This document shows, piece after piece, positions 44,807 to 54,652 of a stretch of 64,000 nucleotides of DNA. The notes beneath the pieces are model-generated. The model did no database searches. It was not told the DNA's origin and worked only from the letters and a program-made list of their open reading frames with translations. Within the stretch, counting starts at the first letter, position 1. Each line of letters starts with the position of its first letter. This DNA comes from CAIWHR01 sp963734575 (lineage in GTDB: Bacteria; Pseudomonadota; Gammaproteobacteria; Burkholderiales; Casimicrobiaceae), in the NCBI GenBank assembly GCA_963734575.1, contig CAVTHT010000016.1:124001-188000 (forward strand), read 5' to 3'. The translations under genes were made by a program, and so were the position numbers.

Positions 44807-45943
44807 GCACGTTCGAGCAGAGAAACGCACACTTCGATCGTCTCTTTGCGACCAAGAATCTGTTCTGGCTGGGCCAGAACACCAATCATTTGCCGATGCA
44901 CCCCCGCGTGCGCCAGGCGCTGCTCGATTCGATTGAATCCGAGGAGTTTCACGCCTATGCGCCGCCGGGTGGCTTCATCGCGCTGATCGACGCGATCCTC
45001 GACGACCTGCGGCTGCCGAAGGACACGACGTCGGCGCTTGTCACCGATGGCGCCGTCGCGGCCTTGGCGACCGTGTGTCACACCTTATGCGAGCCGGGAA
45101 CGAATTTCGTGACCACTGATCCCGGTTGGAAATGGCCGCTGCAATTCGCCCGCGACAGGGGCGCCGAGATACGGGAAATCCCGATTTACGGGCCCAAGCA
45201 GAACTACCGGCTGTCGGCTAAGCAGCTCGCCGACGCCGTCGATGCAGAAAACGCGGATTATCTATCTAGTCGACCCGAACAATCCGCTTGGCATCTGCTA
45301 CACGCCCGACGAAATCCGCGAATTCTGCGAGGTCGCGAGGTCTGCCGGCGCCTACTTCTTGCACGACTGCACGTACCGCGATTTTGCTGATCATCACACG
45401 CTGGCGGCGACTATCGATCCGGAGCGTTCGCTGACGATTTACAGCTTCTCGAAATGGCTGGGTCTCGCTGGACTGCGCGTCGGCGCACTGGTGGCATCAC
45501 CGGACGTGGTCGAGCGGCTCGCCGCGGCCCCGCCGAACAATCTCGGTTCCAGCGTCCTGTCGCAGCGTGCCGCGATCGCCGGCTTGAAGGTCAAGCACGA
45601 GTGGATGCCCGACGTGAATCGCCGCAACCGGCGCAACCAGGCGCACATCCACGACGCCGTGGCCAAAGTCCATGGCCTCGAGATCGCGGTGTATCCGTCG
45701 CAGGCGAACTTCCTGGTCATCGAGTGCATCGCGGCCGGCGTCACGCCCGAAGCACTTTGCGAGGCCTATTGCGCGCGCGGCATCATGATTCGTCAGGGCA
45801 CCTACCACACCCCACGGTTCGGTCACCGGTTCGTCAAGGTGTCGACGACGGTACCGGAAGGCTGGGCCGATGCGTTCTGCGACGAGCTGCCGGCCATGGT
45901 GGAGCGGGCGCGTGGCATCAAGCAACCCGGACCGCTATTCTGA
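44803..45943 (+). CDS. class I/II PLP aminotransferase (one frameshift)
   Basis: PLP-dependent transaminase of about 380 aa. Before the break: GQNTNHLPMHPRVRQALL, EEFHAYAPPGGFIALIDAIL, LVTDGAVAALATVCHTL (cofactor loop). A 1-nt shift near 45250 leads to IIYLVDPNNPLGICYTPDEI (the DPNNPLG block), GAYFLHDCTYRDFADHH and LTIYSFSKWLGLAGLRVGAL with the PLP-binding Lys. Late blocks ANFLVIECIAAGVTPEAL and RFGHRFVKVSTTVPEGWADA (carboxylate Arg) are normal. The start is a GTG overlapping the SDR stop. Confidence 0.85.
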
Positions 45944-45953
45944 GGAGAGCACC

Positions 45954-46835
45954 GTGACCTTCGCAGTGACCGATGACCGTGTGCGCCTGCACTACGAGGA
46001 AGCCGGAAGCGGCACCCCAATCGTATTCGTCCACGAGTTCGGCGGTGACCATCGCAGCTGGGAACCGCAGCTGCGGCATTTTTCGCGCCGACACCGCTGC
46101 GTGACGTTCGGCGCACGCGGCTACCCGCCGTCGGACGTGCCGGAAGCCGTCACCGCATACTCGCAGGAGCGCGCCGTGCAGGACATCGTCACCGTCATGG
46201 ACGCCGCGGGCATCGACCGTGCGCACGTCGTCGGGCTGTCGATGGGCGGGTTCGCGGCGCTGCACTTCGGCCTCGATCACGCGGCGCGCGCATGGTCCAT
46301 CGTGGTGGCCGGGGCGGGTTATGGCGCCGAGAAGGAGTTCGAAACGTATTTTCGAGACGTTTCCGCCGAGGTCGCCCGCCAGTTCGAAACCCAGGGCAGC
46401 GCCACGTTCGCCAAAACGTACTCGCTCGGCGCCTCGCGCGTGCAGTTTCAGAACAAGGATCCGCGCGGCTGGCAGGAGTTTGCGACGCAGCTCGGCGAGC
46501 ACTCGGCGGTCGGCTCGGCCAACACCATGCGCGGCGTGCAGATGCTCCGGCCATCGATCTACGACCTGGAGGATCGTCTGCGGACCATGCAGGTGCCGAC
46601 ACTGGTCGTGGCCGGCGACGAGGACGATCACTGCCTGCAGCCGGGCATCTTCATGAAGAAGACGATTCCGGCATGCGGCCTGGTCGTCCTGCCCAAGACC
46701 GGGCACACCGTGAACCTCGAGGAGCCGGAGCATTTCAACCGGTTCGTCGGCGACTTCATCGGCCTCGTGGAAGCGGGCCGCTGGTTACCCCGCGATCCGC
46801 GCGCCGTGTCGGGGCAGATCATGAAGACGTCGTGA
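45954..46835 (+). CDS. alpha/beta hydrolase (RutD-like family member)
   Basis: Hydrolase of 293 aa with the full triad layout: oxyanion block VFVHEFGGDHRSWEPQL, nucleophile elbow VVGLSMGGFAAL (S96), acid in VVAGDEDDHC, and His in LPKTGHTVNLEEPEHF (H251). GAGGAG lies 5 nt before the GTG. Enzymes of this type open lactams, esters or carbamates; in the Rut path RutD speeds loss of a carbamate. Its stop overlaps the next gene's start. Confidence 0.9.
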   Translation: MTFAVTDDRVRLHYEEAGSGTPIVFVHEFGGDHRSWEPQLRHFSRRHRCVTFGARGYPPSDVPEAVTAYSQERAVQDIVTVMDAAGIDRAHVVGLSMGGFAALHFGLDHAARAWSIVVAGAGYGAEKEFETYFRDVSAEVARQFETQGSATFAKTYSLGASRVQFQNKDPRGWQEFATQLGEHSAVGSANTMRGVQMLRPSIYDLEDRLRTMQVPTLVVAGDEDDHCLQPGIFMKKTIPACGLVVLPKTGHTVNLEEPEHFNRFVGDFIGLVEAGRWLPRDPRAVSGQIMKTS

Positions 46836-48073
46836 CCACTGCCGTCGCAACGCACGTCGATCGCGACCGCCTGTGGGATCGGCACATGCAGATCGCGCGC
46901 CACGGCGCTACGGGAGCGGGCGGCGTCAACCGCCAGGCGTTGTCCGACGCGGAGATCGCGGCGCGGCGTGAACTGATCGCCTGGGGCGATGCCGCCGGGC
47001 TCACCGCATTCACCGATCCGGCAGGAAACCTCTTTTTGCGTCTCGAAGGGCACGACCGCCATGCGGCGCCCGTGCTGAGCGGCTCGCATCTGGACAGCCA
47101 GCCCACCGGCGGCAAGTTCGACGGCGTCTACGGCGTGCTCGCAGCGCTCGAGGTCGCAGAAGCCATGGTCGAATGCGGACACGTGCCGACTCAATCGATC
47201 GAGGTCGTCGCCTGGATGAACGAGGAGGGTTCCCGCTGGGCGCCGGGCATGATGGGCTCGGCTGCTTTCACGGGCGCAGCCACGCTCTCGGACATCCTCG
47301 ACGTCCGCGACGCCAACGGTGTCACGGTCGGGCAGGCGCTCGCACAACTGAACAACGCGTTCCCGGACGTACCTGTGCGCCCCCTCGAGCGAGCCGTCGC
47401 TGCATACGTCGAGGCACATATCGAGCAGGGTCCGCTGCTCGAGCGCGAGGGCTTCAGCGTTGGCGTCGTCACCGGCATTCAGGGCAAGCGCACGTTCCGA
47501 GTCACGGTCACCGGCCGGGAGGCACATGCGGGAACGACCCCACGCCGCGATCGCCGCGACGCGTTGCTCGCGTCAACGGCCATGATCCAGGCGCTCTACG
47601 GCGTCATCCACGACGAGGCCGATGTCGTGAGGCTCACCGTTGGCCGGCTCGAGGTGAGCCCGAACGCGCCGTCGGTCGTTCCCGGCAAGGCCGTCTTTTC
47701 GATCGACCTCCGGCACCCCGATGAGGCCACCTTGCGCGCCCTCGGCGACCGCGTCGGGGCGATCTGCGCGGAGCAAGCGGGACCGTGCAGGGTCGAAGTA
47801 GCCGAGCTCACGGCGGCGATGCCCCTCGATTTCCCTCCTGCCATGCGGCGGGCGATCGCGGCTGCCGCTGGGCGCCTGGGACTACCCAGCATGGAGCTCG
47901 CTTCCGCTGCGGGACACGATGCGCGCTATCTGCATCGGATCTGTCCCGCCGGCATGATTTTCGTTCCCTGCAAGGAAGGCATCAGTCACAACGAGGCGGA
48001 GTCCGCGCAGCCGGAGGACCTGCATGACGGCGCGCGCGTCCTCGCCGAGACCCTCGTTGCCCTTGCGGGCTGA
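46832..48073 (+). CDS. M20 Zn-dependent N-carbamoyl/allantoate amidohydrolase
   Basis: Amidohydrolase of the beta-ureidopropionase / N-carbamoyl-L-amino acid hydrolase / allantoate amidohydrolase group, 413 aa. Metal blocks: VLSGSHLDSQPTGGKFDGVY (His, Asp), EVVAWMNEEGSRWAPGMMGS (Glu pair), AAYVEAHIEQGPLLE (His) and IFVPCKEGISHNEAE (last His). Lid block: GREAHAGTTPRRDRRDAL. It releases CO2 and ammonia from N-carbamoyl acids, the step after opening of a pyrimidine, hydantoin or purine ring. The GTG at 46832 overlaps the hydrolase stop. Confidence 0.92.
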   Translation: MTTAVATHVDRDRLWDRHMQIARHGATGAGGVNRQALSDAEIAARRELIAWGDAAGLTAFTDPAGNLFLRLEGHDRHAAPVLSGSHLDSQPTGGKFDGVYGVLAALEVAEAMVECGHVPTQSIEVVAWMNEEGSRWAPGMMGSAAFTGAATLSDILDVRDANGVTVGQALAQLNNAFPDVPVRPLERAVAAYVEAHIEQGPLLEREGFSVGVVTGIQGKRTFRVTVTGREAHAGTTPRRDRRDALLASTAMIQALYGVIHDEADVVRLTVGRLEVSPNAPSVVPGKAVFSIDLRHPDEATLRALGDRVGAICAEQAGPCRVEVAELTAAMPLDFPPAMRRAIAAAAGRLGLPSMELASAAGHDARYLHRICPAGMIFVPCKEGISHNEAESAQPEDLHDGARVLAETLVALAG

Positions 48074-48097
48074 AGCCGCGCGCTCTTCGAGTACGCC

Positions 48098-48415
48098 ATG
48101 ACCGACCCCACCCGACCGCTGGCCCTGAACATGACGCTCCAGTCGGTCTAGTCGATCACTTCGCGCGATGCGCTGCGCGACCTGAAGACGGAGTGCGTCC
48201 GGCTCGTGGAGGGCCTCGAAACCCTCACATTGACGCCCGAGTTCAAGAAGAACGGGATCAGCAGCGTCGACACGAAGCGCATGGCGGGATCGATCGACGA
48301 AACCGTCAAGGCATTCGATCTCAAGACCCGGCCTGCGGTCGAGGAAGTGTTCAGCGCGGCCTATCATCCCGCGGCGACGGACCGCGTTCCGCCGCCGCCC
48401 GGCTCCTGCAGCTGA
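48098..48415 (+). pseudogene. remnant of an ABC-type substrate-binding protein
   Basis: An ATG at 48098 opens MTDPTRPLALNMTLQSV, then TAG (48149), then the same frame goes on SITSRDALRDLKTECVRLVE and KKNGISSVDTKRMAGSIDET, ending AFDLKTRPAVEEVFSAAYHP. The last part is the normal C-terminal end of NitT/TauT-like (NMT1) binding proteins. The remainder, about 200 residues, is missing. It follows the amidohydrolase on the same strand. The family call rests on a short stretch. Confidence 0.5.
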
Positions 48416-48443
48416 GCCGCCGGGATTGCTTCGGGTCCCGCGC

Positions 48444-49847
48444 CTAGGGTGGCAGGCGACGATGCCAGTCGGTCGCGCTTTGGTACGCGTGACCGACGCG
48501 CAGCACCATCGCCTCTGCAAACGGGCGACCGACCAGCTGGAAGCCTATCGGCAGGCCACTCGCCGAGAATCCTGCGGGGGCTGAGAGCGCCGGCAGCCCG
48601 AGGTAGTTGATGCCCCGTGTGCAATGTGTCACGGCGCCGATGGCTGAGGCGACCTCGGCGGGCGACCCGCTGGTGGTCGCTTCGATCGTCGGGACCGGTA
48701 CCGGGATGGCCGGAACGTGGATCACATCGCAGTCGCGCATCGCGACGGCTAGATACTGCTCGGTCAGCCGCGCCCGGAGACTCAGGGCCTCGATGTAGCG
48801 CGTTGCAGGATAGTAGAGCCCGGGCTCGATGCGCGAGCGCACCTGTTCCGCGTAGTCGCCCGGGCGCTCCCGAAGCCAGCGGCGGTGGATCGCCGCGGCC
48901 TCGCACGCCATGACCACCTGCATCATCGCGTTGACGACCGCCATATCTGGCGCGTCGGTGGGGACGATGATCGCGCCGAGCTCGCGCAAAACACGCAGGC
49001 TTTCGTCGAGCGCAGCACGTACGTCGGGCGCGACCGGATCGAGATAGTAGGACTGCGGCACGGCGATGCGCAGTCCCGCGATGCCGGCGTCGAGCGCGGC
49101 CTCGTAGTCGGGCACGCTCACCTGCGCCGCGGAACCATCGCGCGCGTCGGCACCGGCAATCAGCTTCAGCAGTCGTGCGCAGTCCCGCGCCGACTGCGCG
49201 AGCGGTCCGACGCAGTCGAGCGAGTAGGCGAGCGGCATCACGCCGGCGATGCTCACGCGGCGCAAGGTTGGCTTCAGCCCCGTGACTCCGCACATCGCGG
49301 CAGGATGACGGATCGATCCGCCCGTATCGGTGCCGAGCGCGGCGGTGACCAGCCGGGCCGCTACGGCAATCCCCGAGCCGCTCGACGATCCCCCGGGCAC
49401 ATGCGCAGGCGACCACGGATTGCGCGCGTGTCCGTAATGCACGTTAAACCCCGTGGGACTCAGCGCGAACTCGGCCATGTGCAGGGTGCCGAGGTCGAGC
49501 GCTCCGGCCTCGTCAAGGCGCGTCAGGACGGTGGCCGTCGTGTCCGGAACGAAATCCTTGCGGATCAGCGAGCCGCCGGTGCAGCGGCGTCCGACGCGGT
49601 AGAAGAGGTCCTTGTGGGCGAGCGGCACGCCATGCAAGGGGCCGAGGGAACGGCCCGCCGCGCGCACGCGGTCCGCCTGTCGTGCGGTCTCGAGCGCGCC
49701 ATCGTCGAGGTGCATCACCGCATCGAGTGCGCCGCCGATCTGCCGGAGGCGTGTGAGGCTCCAGCGTGTCGCGTCCTCGGACGTGATCTCGCCGGCGCGG
49801 ATCGCCTGCGCGGTCGCGACGAGGTCCAGGCCCGAGAGATCCATCAT
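48444..49847 (-). CDS. amidase signature (GatA/AtzE-type) hydrolase
   Basis: Amidase of 467 aa that hydrolyses amides or carboxamides such as biuret derivatives. Ser-cisSer-Lys triad: PLAHKDLFYRVG (Lys), GTDTGGSIRHPAAMCGVTGL (cis-Ser then nucleophile region) after VPGGSSSGSGIAVAARLV. C-terminal block NYLGLPALSAPAGFSASGLP is typical. The ATG at 49847 is chosen because its overlap (ATGA) with the small upstream gene mirrors amidase/AtzG gene pairs; the long frame upstream is antisense-like and Arg-rich. It is the last gene of the minus-strand operon. Confidence 0.93.
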   Translation of the reverse strand: MMDLSGLDLVATAQAIRAGEITSEDATRWSLTRLRQIGGALDAVMHLDDGALETARQADRVRAAGRSLGPLHGVPLAHKDLFYRVGRRCTGGSLIRKDFVPDTTATVLTRLDEAGALDLGTLHMAEFALSPTGFNVHYGHARNPWSPAHVPGGSSSGSGIAVAARLVTAALGTDTGGSIRHPAAMCGVTGLKPTLRRVSIAGVMPLAYSLDCVGPLAQSARDCARLLKLIAGADARDGSAAQVSVPDYEAALDAGIAGLRIAVPQSYYLDPVAPDVRAALDESLRVLRELGAIIVPTDAPDMAVVNAMMQVVMACEAAAIHRRWLRERPGDYAEQVRSRIEPGLYYPATRYIEALSLRARLTEQYLAVAMRDCDVIHVPAIPVPVPTIEATTSGSPAEVASAIGAVTHCTRGINYLGLPALSAPAGFSASGLPIGFQLVGRPFAEAMVLRVGHAYQSATDWHRRLPP

Positions 49848-50086
49848 CGGCCCGGCGCGTCCTGTGCGAACACGCGGCACCACGGGTCGAAGCGGCCCGG
49901 ATGATCTTCCATGGCGAGTAGCGCCGCGGCCGCGGTCGCGACCTGGCCGTTGAGGTTTGCGACGGTGGCAGCCACGCCTGGCCGAGGTGCTGCGGCCGGC
50001 GGGAGTTGTTGCAGCTCCGCTGCGATCGCGTCGAGGAGCGGTTCCAAAGAAGCCGAGGCGTGCACGGTCGTGGTGGGGGTCGTCAT
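49844..50086 (-). CDS. small GatC/AtzG-like amidase partner
   Basis: 80-aa protein without a signal peptide. It is mostly helical (LEPLLDAIAAELQQLP, VATVANLNGQVATAAAALLA), ending in an extended tail FDPWCRVFAQDAPGR. GatC and AtzG, which clamp their amidases, have the same size, two-helix plan and Pro-rich extended tail, and the same tight overlap with the amidase gene. Sequence alone is not enough to fix the family. It begins within the end of livF2 and should be co-translated. Confidence 0.6.
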   Translation of the reverse strand: MTTPTTTVHASASLEPLLDAIAAELQQLPPAAAPRPGVAATVANLNGQVATAAAALLAMEDHPGRFDPWCRVFAQDAPGR

Positions 50087-50787
50087 ATGCCGAGGAATCG
50101 GTGGAGGGTCGCACGGTCGTCCCGCAACGCATCGATCCCGCCGTGGTGGACGATGCGCCCGGTCTCGAGAATGTAGGCCTCGTCTGCCACGGCGAGGGCG
50201 CTATAGAGGTTCTGCTCGACCAGCAGGATCGCGTGCCCGAGCTGCTTCAGCTCCCGCACGATGCCCTCGAGGTGCTGCACCATCACGGGTGCCAACCCTT
50301 CGGAGGGCTCGTCCATCAGCAGGAGCTCGGGGTTCAGGATGAGTGCGCGAGCGATCGCGAGCATCTGGCGCTCTCCTCCGGAGAGCTGGTTGCCGCGGTG
50401 ATGCTTGCGCTCTGCGAGGCGTGGAAAGAGCTCGAACACCCGCTTGACGTTCCAGACCGCACCGGCCGCCGCACGGCCGAGCATGGTGAGGTGCTCGGTG
50501 ACGGTAAGCGACGGGAAGAGCCGCCGACCCTGCGGCACGAGGCCGATGCGCTGGCGCGCGATCTCGTACGGCGCGAGTCCGCGCAGCTCCTTGCCCCGGA
50601 AGCGGATGCTGCCTTGGCGCACGAGCGGAGGCGCGGTGCCCATGATCGAGCGGATCAAGGTCGTCTTGCCCATTCCATTACGACCGAGCAGCGCGACGAC
50701 GCGGCCCTCGTCGACCCGCAGCGACACGCCCCTCAACACCTGGGCATCACCGTACGCGGCGTGCACGTCGGCGACCTCAAGCATCAT
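50083..50787 (-). CDS. livF: Liv-type ABC transporter ATPase LivF (set 2)
   Basis: 234 aa. Walker A GRNGMGKTTLIRSIMG, signature LSGGERQMLAIARAL, Walker B LLLMDEPSEGLAP, and the LivF tail VEQNLYSALAVADEAYILET. It overlaps livG2 upstream and the small amidase-partner gene downstream by 4 nt. Confidence 0.94.
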   Translation of the reverse strand: MMLEVADVHAAYGDAQVLRGVSLRVDEGRVVALLGRNGMGKTTLIRSIMGTAPPLVRQGSIRFRGKELRGLAPYEIARQRIGLVPQGRRLFPSLTVTEHLTMLGRAAAGAVWNVKRVFELFPRLAERKHHRGNQLSGGERQMLAIARALILNPELLLMDEPSEGLAPVMVQHLEGIVRELKQLGHAILLVEQNLYSALAVADEAYILETGRIVHHGGIDALRDDRATLHRFLGI

Positions 50788-51526
50788 GCGGCCTGCCGAG
50801 ATAGACTTCCTGCACGGTTTCGTTCGCGCGGATCTCGTCGGGCGTGCCCTCGACCAGCACCTGCCCGTCGCACATGCACGTGACGTAATCGACGAGGCCG
50901 AGTGCCAGGTCGATGTCGTGCTCGATCAGCACCAGCGTCAGGTCCTTCGGCAGCGCCGTGATAAGACGCGCTATGGCCACGCGCTCCGCCGGGGAGAGGC
51001 CCGCCGCCGGCTCGTCGAGCAGAAGGAGCTTCGGCGCGCCGGTGAGCGCCATCGCGAGCTCGAGCTGACGCTGCTCGCCGTACGAGAGATTGCGCACGAG
51101 GTGATCGCGCCGGGCGCCGAGTCCGCTTCGTTCCAGGGCTGCATCGACGCGCTCACGCTCGTCGTCGCGCACGCGCCCGCCACCCAGGAGCGAGAACTTG
51201 CGAGGCGAGAGGGCGCGCACGGCGAGCTTCACGTTCTCCTCGACCGACAAGCCGGGGAAGAGATTGGTGATCTGGAACGTGCGGCTCAATCCGAGCGCGG
51301 CGCGCTGGTCGGGGCGGCGCCGCGAAACGTCGTGGCCCGCCAGCCGCACGCTCCCCGTGGACAACCGCACTTCGCCGGTGATGGCGTTGAAGAGCGTGGT
51401 CTTGCCCGCGCCGTTCGGGCCGATGATGGCGCGCCGCCTTCCCGACTCGATCGCGAGCGACACCCGGTCGACCGCCTTGAGGCCGCCGAAATGGACGCCG
51501 ACGCTTTCGAGCTCCAGCAACGCCAT
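50777..51526 (-). CDS. livG: Liv-type ABC transporter ATPase LivG (set 2)
   Basis: 249 aa. Walker A GPNGAGKTTLFNAITG, signature LSYGEQRQLELAMAL, Walker B LLLLDEPAAGLSP, and ALVLIEHDID-type switch (VLIEHDIDLALGL). Its end overlaps livF2 by 11 nt; it follows the binding protein by 17 bp. Confidence 0.94.
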   Translation of the reverse strand: MALLELESVGVHFGGLKAVDRVSLAIESGRRRAIIGPNGAGKTTLFNAITGEVRLSTGSVRLAGHDVSRRRPDQRAALGLSRTFQITNLFPGLSVEENVKLAVRALSPRKFSLLGGGRVRDDERERVDAALERSGLGARRDHLVRNLSYGEQRQLELAMALTGAPKLLLLDEPAAGLSPAERVAIARLITALPKDLTLVLIEHDIDLALGLVDYVTCMCDGQVLVEGTPDEIRANETVQEVYLGRPHDA

Positions 51527-51543
51527 CGATGGCTACCCGCGCG

Positions 51544-52800
51544 TCAGGCCTTCTTGATGCCCTGGAAGTCGCGGGAGTACGACGGCTGCTTCATGTACTG
51601 CTCCGGGTCGTACTTCCAGAATTGCGAGACGTTGTTGTACGTATCGATTGGCACGTTCCAGAGCTTGCCGTCGCTGCGGCGCTGCACGACGCGGATGTAC
51701 ACGTCGTAGATCGGGTTGCCGTAGGCATCGAGCACGACCTTCTTGCCGAGCGGGGAAGCCGTGAGCTCGACCTTGCGGATCGCGTCGAGGAACGCCTTGG
51801 TGTCCTCGACCTTGCCGTTCACGCGCTTGATGCCCTCCGTGATCCACATCGCGCCGGAGTAATGCGAGAAGCCGTAGATCGATGGCAGCTTGCCGAATCC
51901 CTTCTCGTAATCTGCAACGAACTTCTTGGTCGCGGGCTCAGGGCCTCCTTCGGCGAAATGTGCGCACGAGTACACGCCGAGCGCCTCGTCGCCCAACGTG
52001 CGGATCACCGATTGATCGGTGGCGTTCTGCGCGGCGAGGAGCGGGATCTTGGACTTCAAGCCGAAGTTGGCCCACTGCTGCAGGAACCGGTTCGCGTCCG
52101 CGCCCGTTTCCATGGCGAACACGGCGTCGGGATTGAGCCCGGCGATCTGCCCGATGTACGGGCCGAAATCGGCGGTGTTGAGCGGATGCCAGAACTGTCC
52201 CAGGACCTGGCCACCTCCCTCGGTGAGGGTCTGGCAGAACCCGCCGCATTGCTCGTGTCCGAACGTGTAGTCCTGCGAGATCGTGACCACGCGCTTGTAG
52301 TTCTTCTTCAAGGCCCAGTCGGCGAACGGTCTCGAGTTCTGGCTCGCCGTGTAGCCTGCGATCCGCACCACGTTGGGAATGCGCTTGCGCTGCGTGAGGT
52401 CGTCGGCGGCGATCACGGGAATGAAGTAGGGCACCCCGTTCCCCTTCACGTACTCGGCGACGGCGAGGCCCGTGTTGGCCAGGATGTCGCCGATCAGCAT
52501 GTGCACGTTGCGCTGCTCCACCAGGCGCCGCGCCTTCTGCAGCGCGGTGTCGGGATTGCTCGCGTCGTCCTCGACGATGACCTCGATGGGTCGTCCGGCG
52601 ACCGTCTTCCCGTTCTGGTCCCACCAGAAGTTGAATCCTTCCACGAGCTCTTTGCCGCCCGCCGCGAGCACCCCCGTCAACGGCGAGAGGAGGCCGATGC
52701 GGATCGCGTTGCCCTGCGCCTGCGATGCTTGCGACCAGGCTCCCAACGCCGTCGTCGCTACGCCTGCCGCCGTGGTACTGAGGAAAGTTCTGCGATCCAT
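51544..52800 (-). CDS. livK: Liv-type periplasmic substrate-binding protein (set 2)
   Basis: 418-aa receptor with a Tat-type signal (MDRRTFLSTTAAGVATTALG, cleaved after SQAQA/AQG). Mature blocks: AIRIGLLSPLTGVLAAGGKE, VEDDASNPDTALQKARRLVE, RVVTISQDYTFGHEQCGGF, IAGLNPDAVFAMETGADANR and MWITEGIKRVNGKVED. It lies in the middle of the operon, after the two permeases. The amidase and isochorismatase partners suggest an amide-bearing ligand (inference). Confidence 0.93.
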   Translation of the reverse strand: MDRRTFLSTTAAGVATTALGAWSQASQAQGNAIRIGLLSPLTGVLAAGGKELVEGFNFWWDQNGKTVAGRPIEVIVEDDASNPDTALQKARRLVEQRNVHMLIGDILANTGLAVAEYVKGNGVPYFIPVIAADDLTQRKRIPNVVRIAGYTASQNSRPFADWALKKNYKRVVTISQDYTFGHEQCGGFCQTLTEGGGQVLGQFWHPLNTADFGPYIGQIAGLNPDAVFAMETGADANRFLQQWANFGLKSKIPLLAAQNATDQSVIRTLGDEALGVYSCAHFAEGGPEPATKKFVADYEKGFGKLPSIYGFSHYSGAMWITEGIKRVNGKVEDTKAFLDAIRKVELTASPLGKKVVLDAYGNPIYDVYIRVVQRRSDGKLWNVPIDTYNNVSQFWKYDPEQYMKQPSYSRDFQGIKKA

Positions 52801-52828
52801 CTTGGCTCCTGAAAAGTTGAGGACGGGA

Positions 52829-53770
52829 CTACCGCCGCCTGCCCAGCATGCGCCCGATCTTGCCGATGATGCCCTCCGGGGCGAGGATCATCGTTGCGAT
52901 GAACAGGACGCCGAGCACCATCTGCCAGCGCTCCGTGTACTGGCTTACGGTGTTTTGCAGCAACGTGATCACCGCCGAGCCGATGCAGCGACCCGAACAG
53001 CGTGCCCACGCCACCTACGATGACCATGAGGAGCGCGGAGACGCTCTGGGCGAGCGAGACCGTCGTCGGGCTCACGAAGCTGTTGTACAGCCCGTAGAGT
53101 CCGCCCGCGACGCCGGCGAACACCCCGGAGACCACGAATCCGATCAAGAGGTGCAGCGGTACGTTGTAGCCGAGACTGCGCATGCGCGACTCGCTCTCGC
53201 GGATGCCCTTTAGCGACTCGCCGAACGGCGACCGGACGAAGCGCCACATCACGTAGGCGAGGACGGCCGTGACGCCGAGCACCACATAGTAGAACGTGAC
53301 ATGGTTGCGGAGCCACTCCGGCCGGATGTTGCCGCGGATGCCGTTCTCGCCGCCCGTGACAGACGTCCAGCGCAGGCAGATGCCCCACACGATCATGCCG
53401 AGCGCCAGCGTGAGGAGCAGGAAGTACACCCCGGACGTGCGGATGGCCAGCAGCCCGAAGACGAGGGCGAGGAGAGTGGCTGCCAGGATGCCGAGGAGCA
53501 GGCCAACGTGCGGCGCGCCGCCCGCGACGTTCACGAAGTACAGCGCCACGTACGTCGAAGCACCGAAGATCGCGCCGTGTCCGAGCGAGGTTCGTCCCGC
53601 AAACCCGGCGAGGATGTCGATCGCCATGGCGAGCACGGCGAAGATGAGGATCTCCGTCGCGAGTCCCACGCGGTACTGGCCGAAGATCGCCGGTACGCAG
53701 GCGAGCAGCGCCAGCACGACGATCGTCCACGCGATGACCCGGCGGCCGGACGGGGATGGAGCGGCGCTCA
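52829..53770 (-). CDS. livM: Liv-type permease LivM (set 2, one frameshift)
   Basis: About 313 aa and 9-10 spans. From the GTG at 53770: ILAGFAGRTSLGHGAIFGAS, RTSGVYFLLLTLALGMIVWG, SPFGESLKGIRESESRMRSL (EAA-like loop) and LLMVIVGGVGTLFGS. A single base change near 52985 shifts the frame; the other frame gives the true end IGSAVITLLQNTVSQYTERW and ILAPEGIIGKIGRM before the stop at 52829. The rest of the transporter is intact, so an error is as likely as decay. Confidence 0.88.
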
Positions 53771-54620
53771 CGTCGCGCGCCCGAACAGTCCCAGCGGCCG
53801 GAAGGCGAGCAGCACGGCCATCGGACCGAAGATCACGAAGTAGGCGAGCTCGGGGAACATCACTTGCCCGAAGGTGTTGAGCATGCCGACGAAAAGACTC
53901 CCCACGGCTGCGCCGAGCAGGCTGCCCCGGCCACCGATGATGACGACCGCGAGCGAGAACACGAGGATCTCGGAGTCCGCGCTCGGATAGAGCGACAGGA
54001 ACGCGCCGCCGATCACCCCGCCCAGCCCCGCCAGGGCGGCCCCGAGCATGAAGGTCGCGACGAAGACGCCGGCGAATGTTGATGCCGAGGGAGGACACCA
54101 TTTCGAGATCGTCGACGCCCGCGCGAATGAGCGCCCCGAGGCGCGTGCGGTTGAGCAGATACCACAGGGCGATCAGGATGGCGATGCCGGCGCCGAGCAC
54201 GAACAGGCGATACTTGGGATAGAAGAAGGTCCCGCTCTGGATGGCGCCGGTGAGGGCGGGAGGTGCTGGCACGGTGTACGTGTCGCCGCCCCAGATTACG
54301 AGCGCGGCGTCGTTCAGCACCAGCGCGACGCCGAGCGTCAGGAGCACCTGGCGTAGCTCGTGGCCGCTCACGAAACGCAGCAGCCCCCGATCGACAATGA
54401 AGCCGACGATCGCCACCGCCACAAGCGCCGCGAGCGCGCCGAGCAGGAAGCTGCCACTGCGCGTGGCGACCGTGAGGCCCACGTATCCTCCGAGGAGATA
54501 CAGGGCGCCGTGCGCGAGATTGACGATGCGCATCAGCCCGAAGATCAGCGTGAAGCCGCTCGCGACGATGAAGAGCAGCGCCGAGAACGTGAGACCGTTG
54601 AGGATCTGCGATGCGAGCAT
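53768..54620 (-). CDS. livH: Liv-type permease LivH (set 2, one frameshift)
   Basis: About 283 aa. N-terminal part: ILNGLTFSALLFIVASGFTL, GLMRIVNLAHGALYLLGGYV, TRLGALIRAGVDDLEMVSSL. A 1-nt shift near 54080 (in the row 'INIRRRLRR' where 'INIRRVFVATF' is expected) joins to MLGAALAGLGGVIGGAFLSL and SLAVVIIGGRGSLLGAAVGS. The stop overlaps the livM2 GTG by 3 nt. Confidence 0.88.
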
Positions 54621-54652
54621 GGCGTCGGACGTTGTCGGCGCCGCGGGCGCTG

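Noticed and set aside
48149..48151. TAG read-through (for example pyrrolysine) in the binding-protein remnant
   Set aside because: The gene is truncated and no pyrrolysine genes are seen; a plain stop in a dead gene is simpler.
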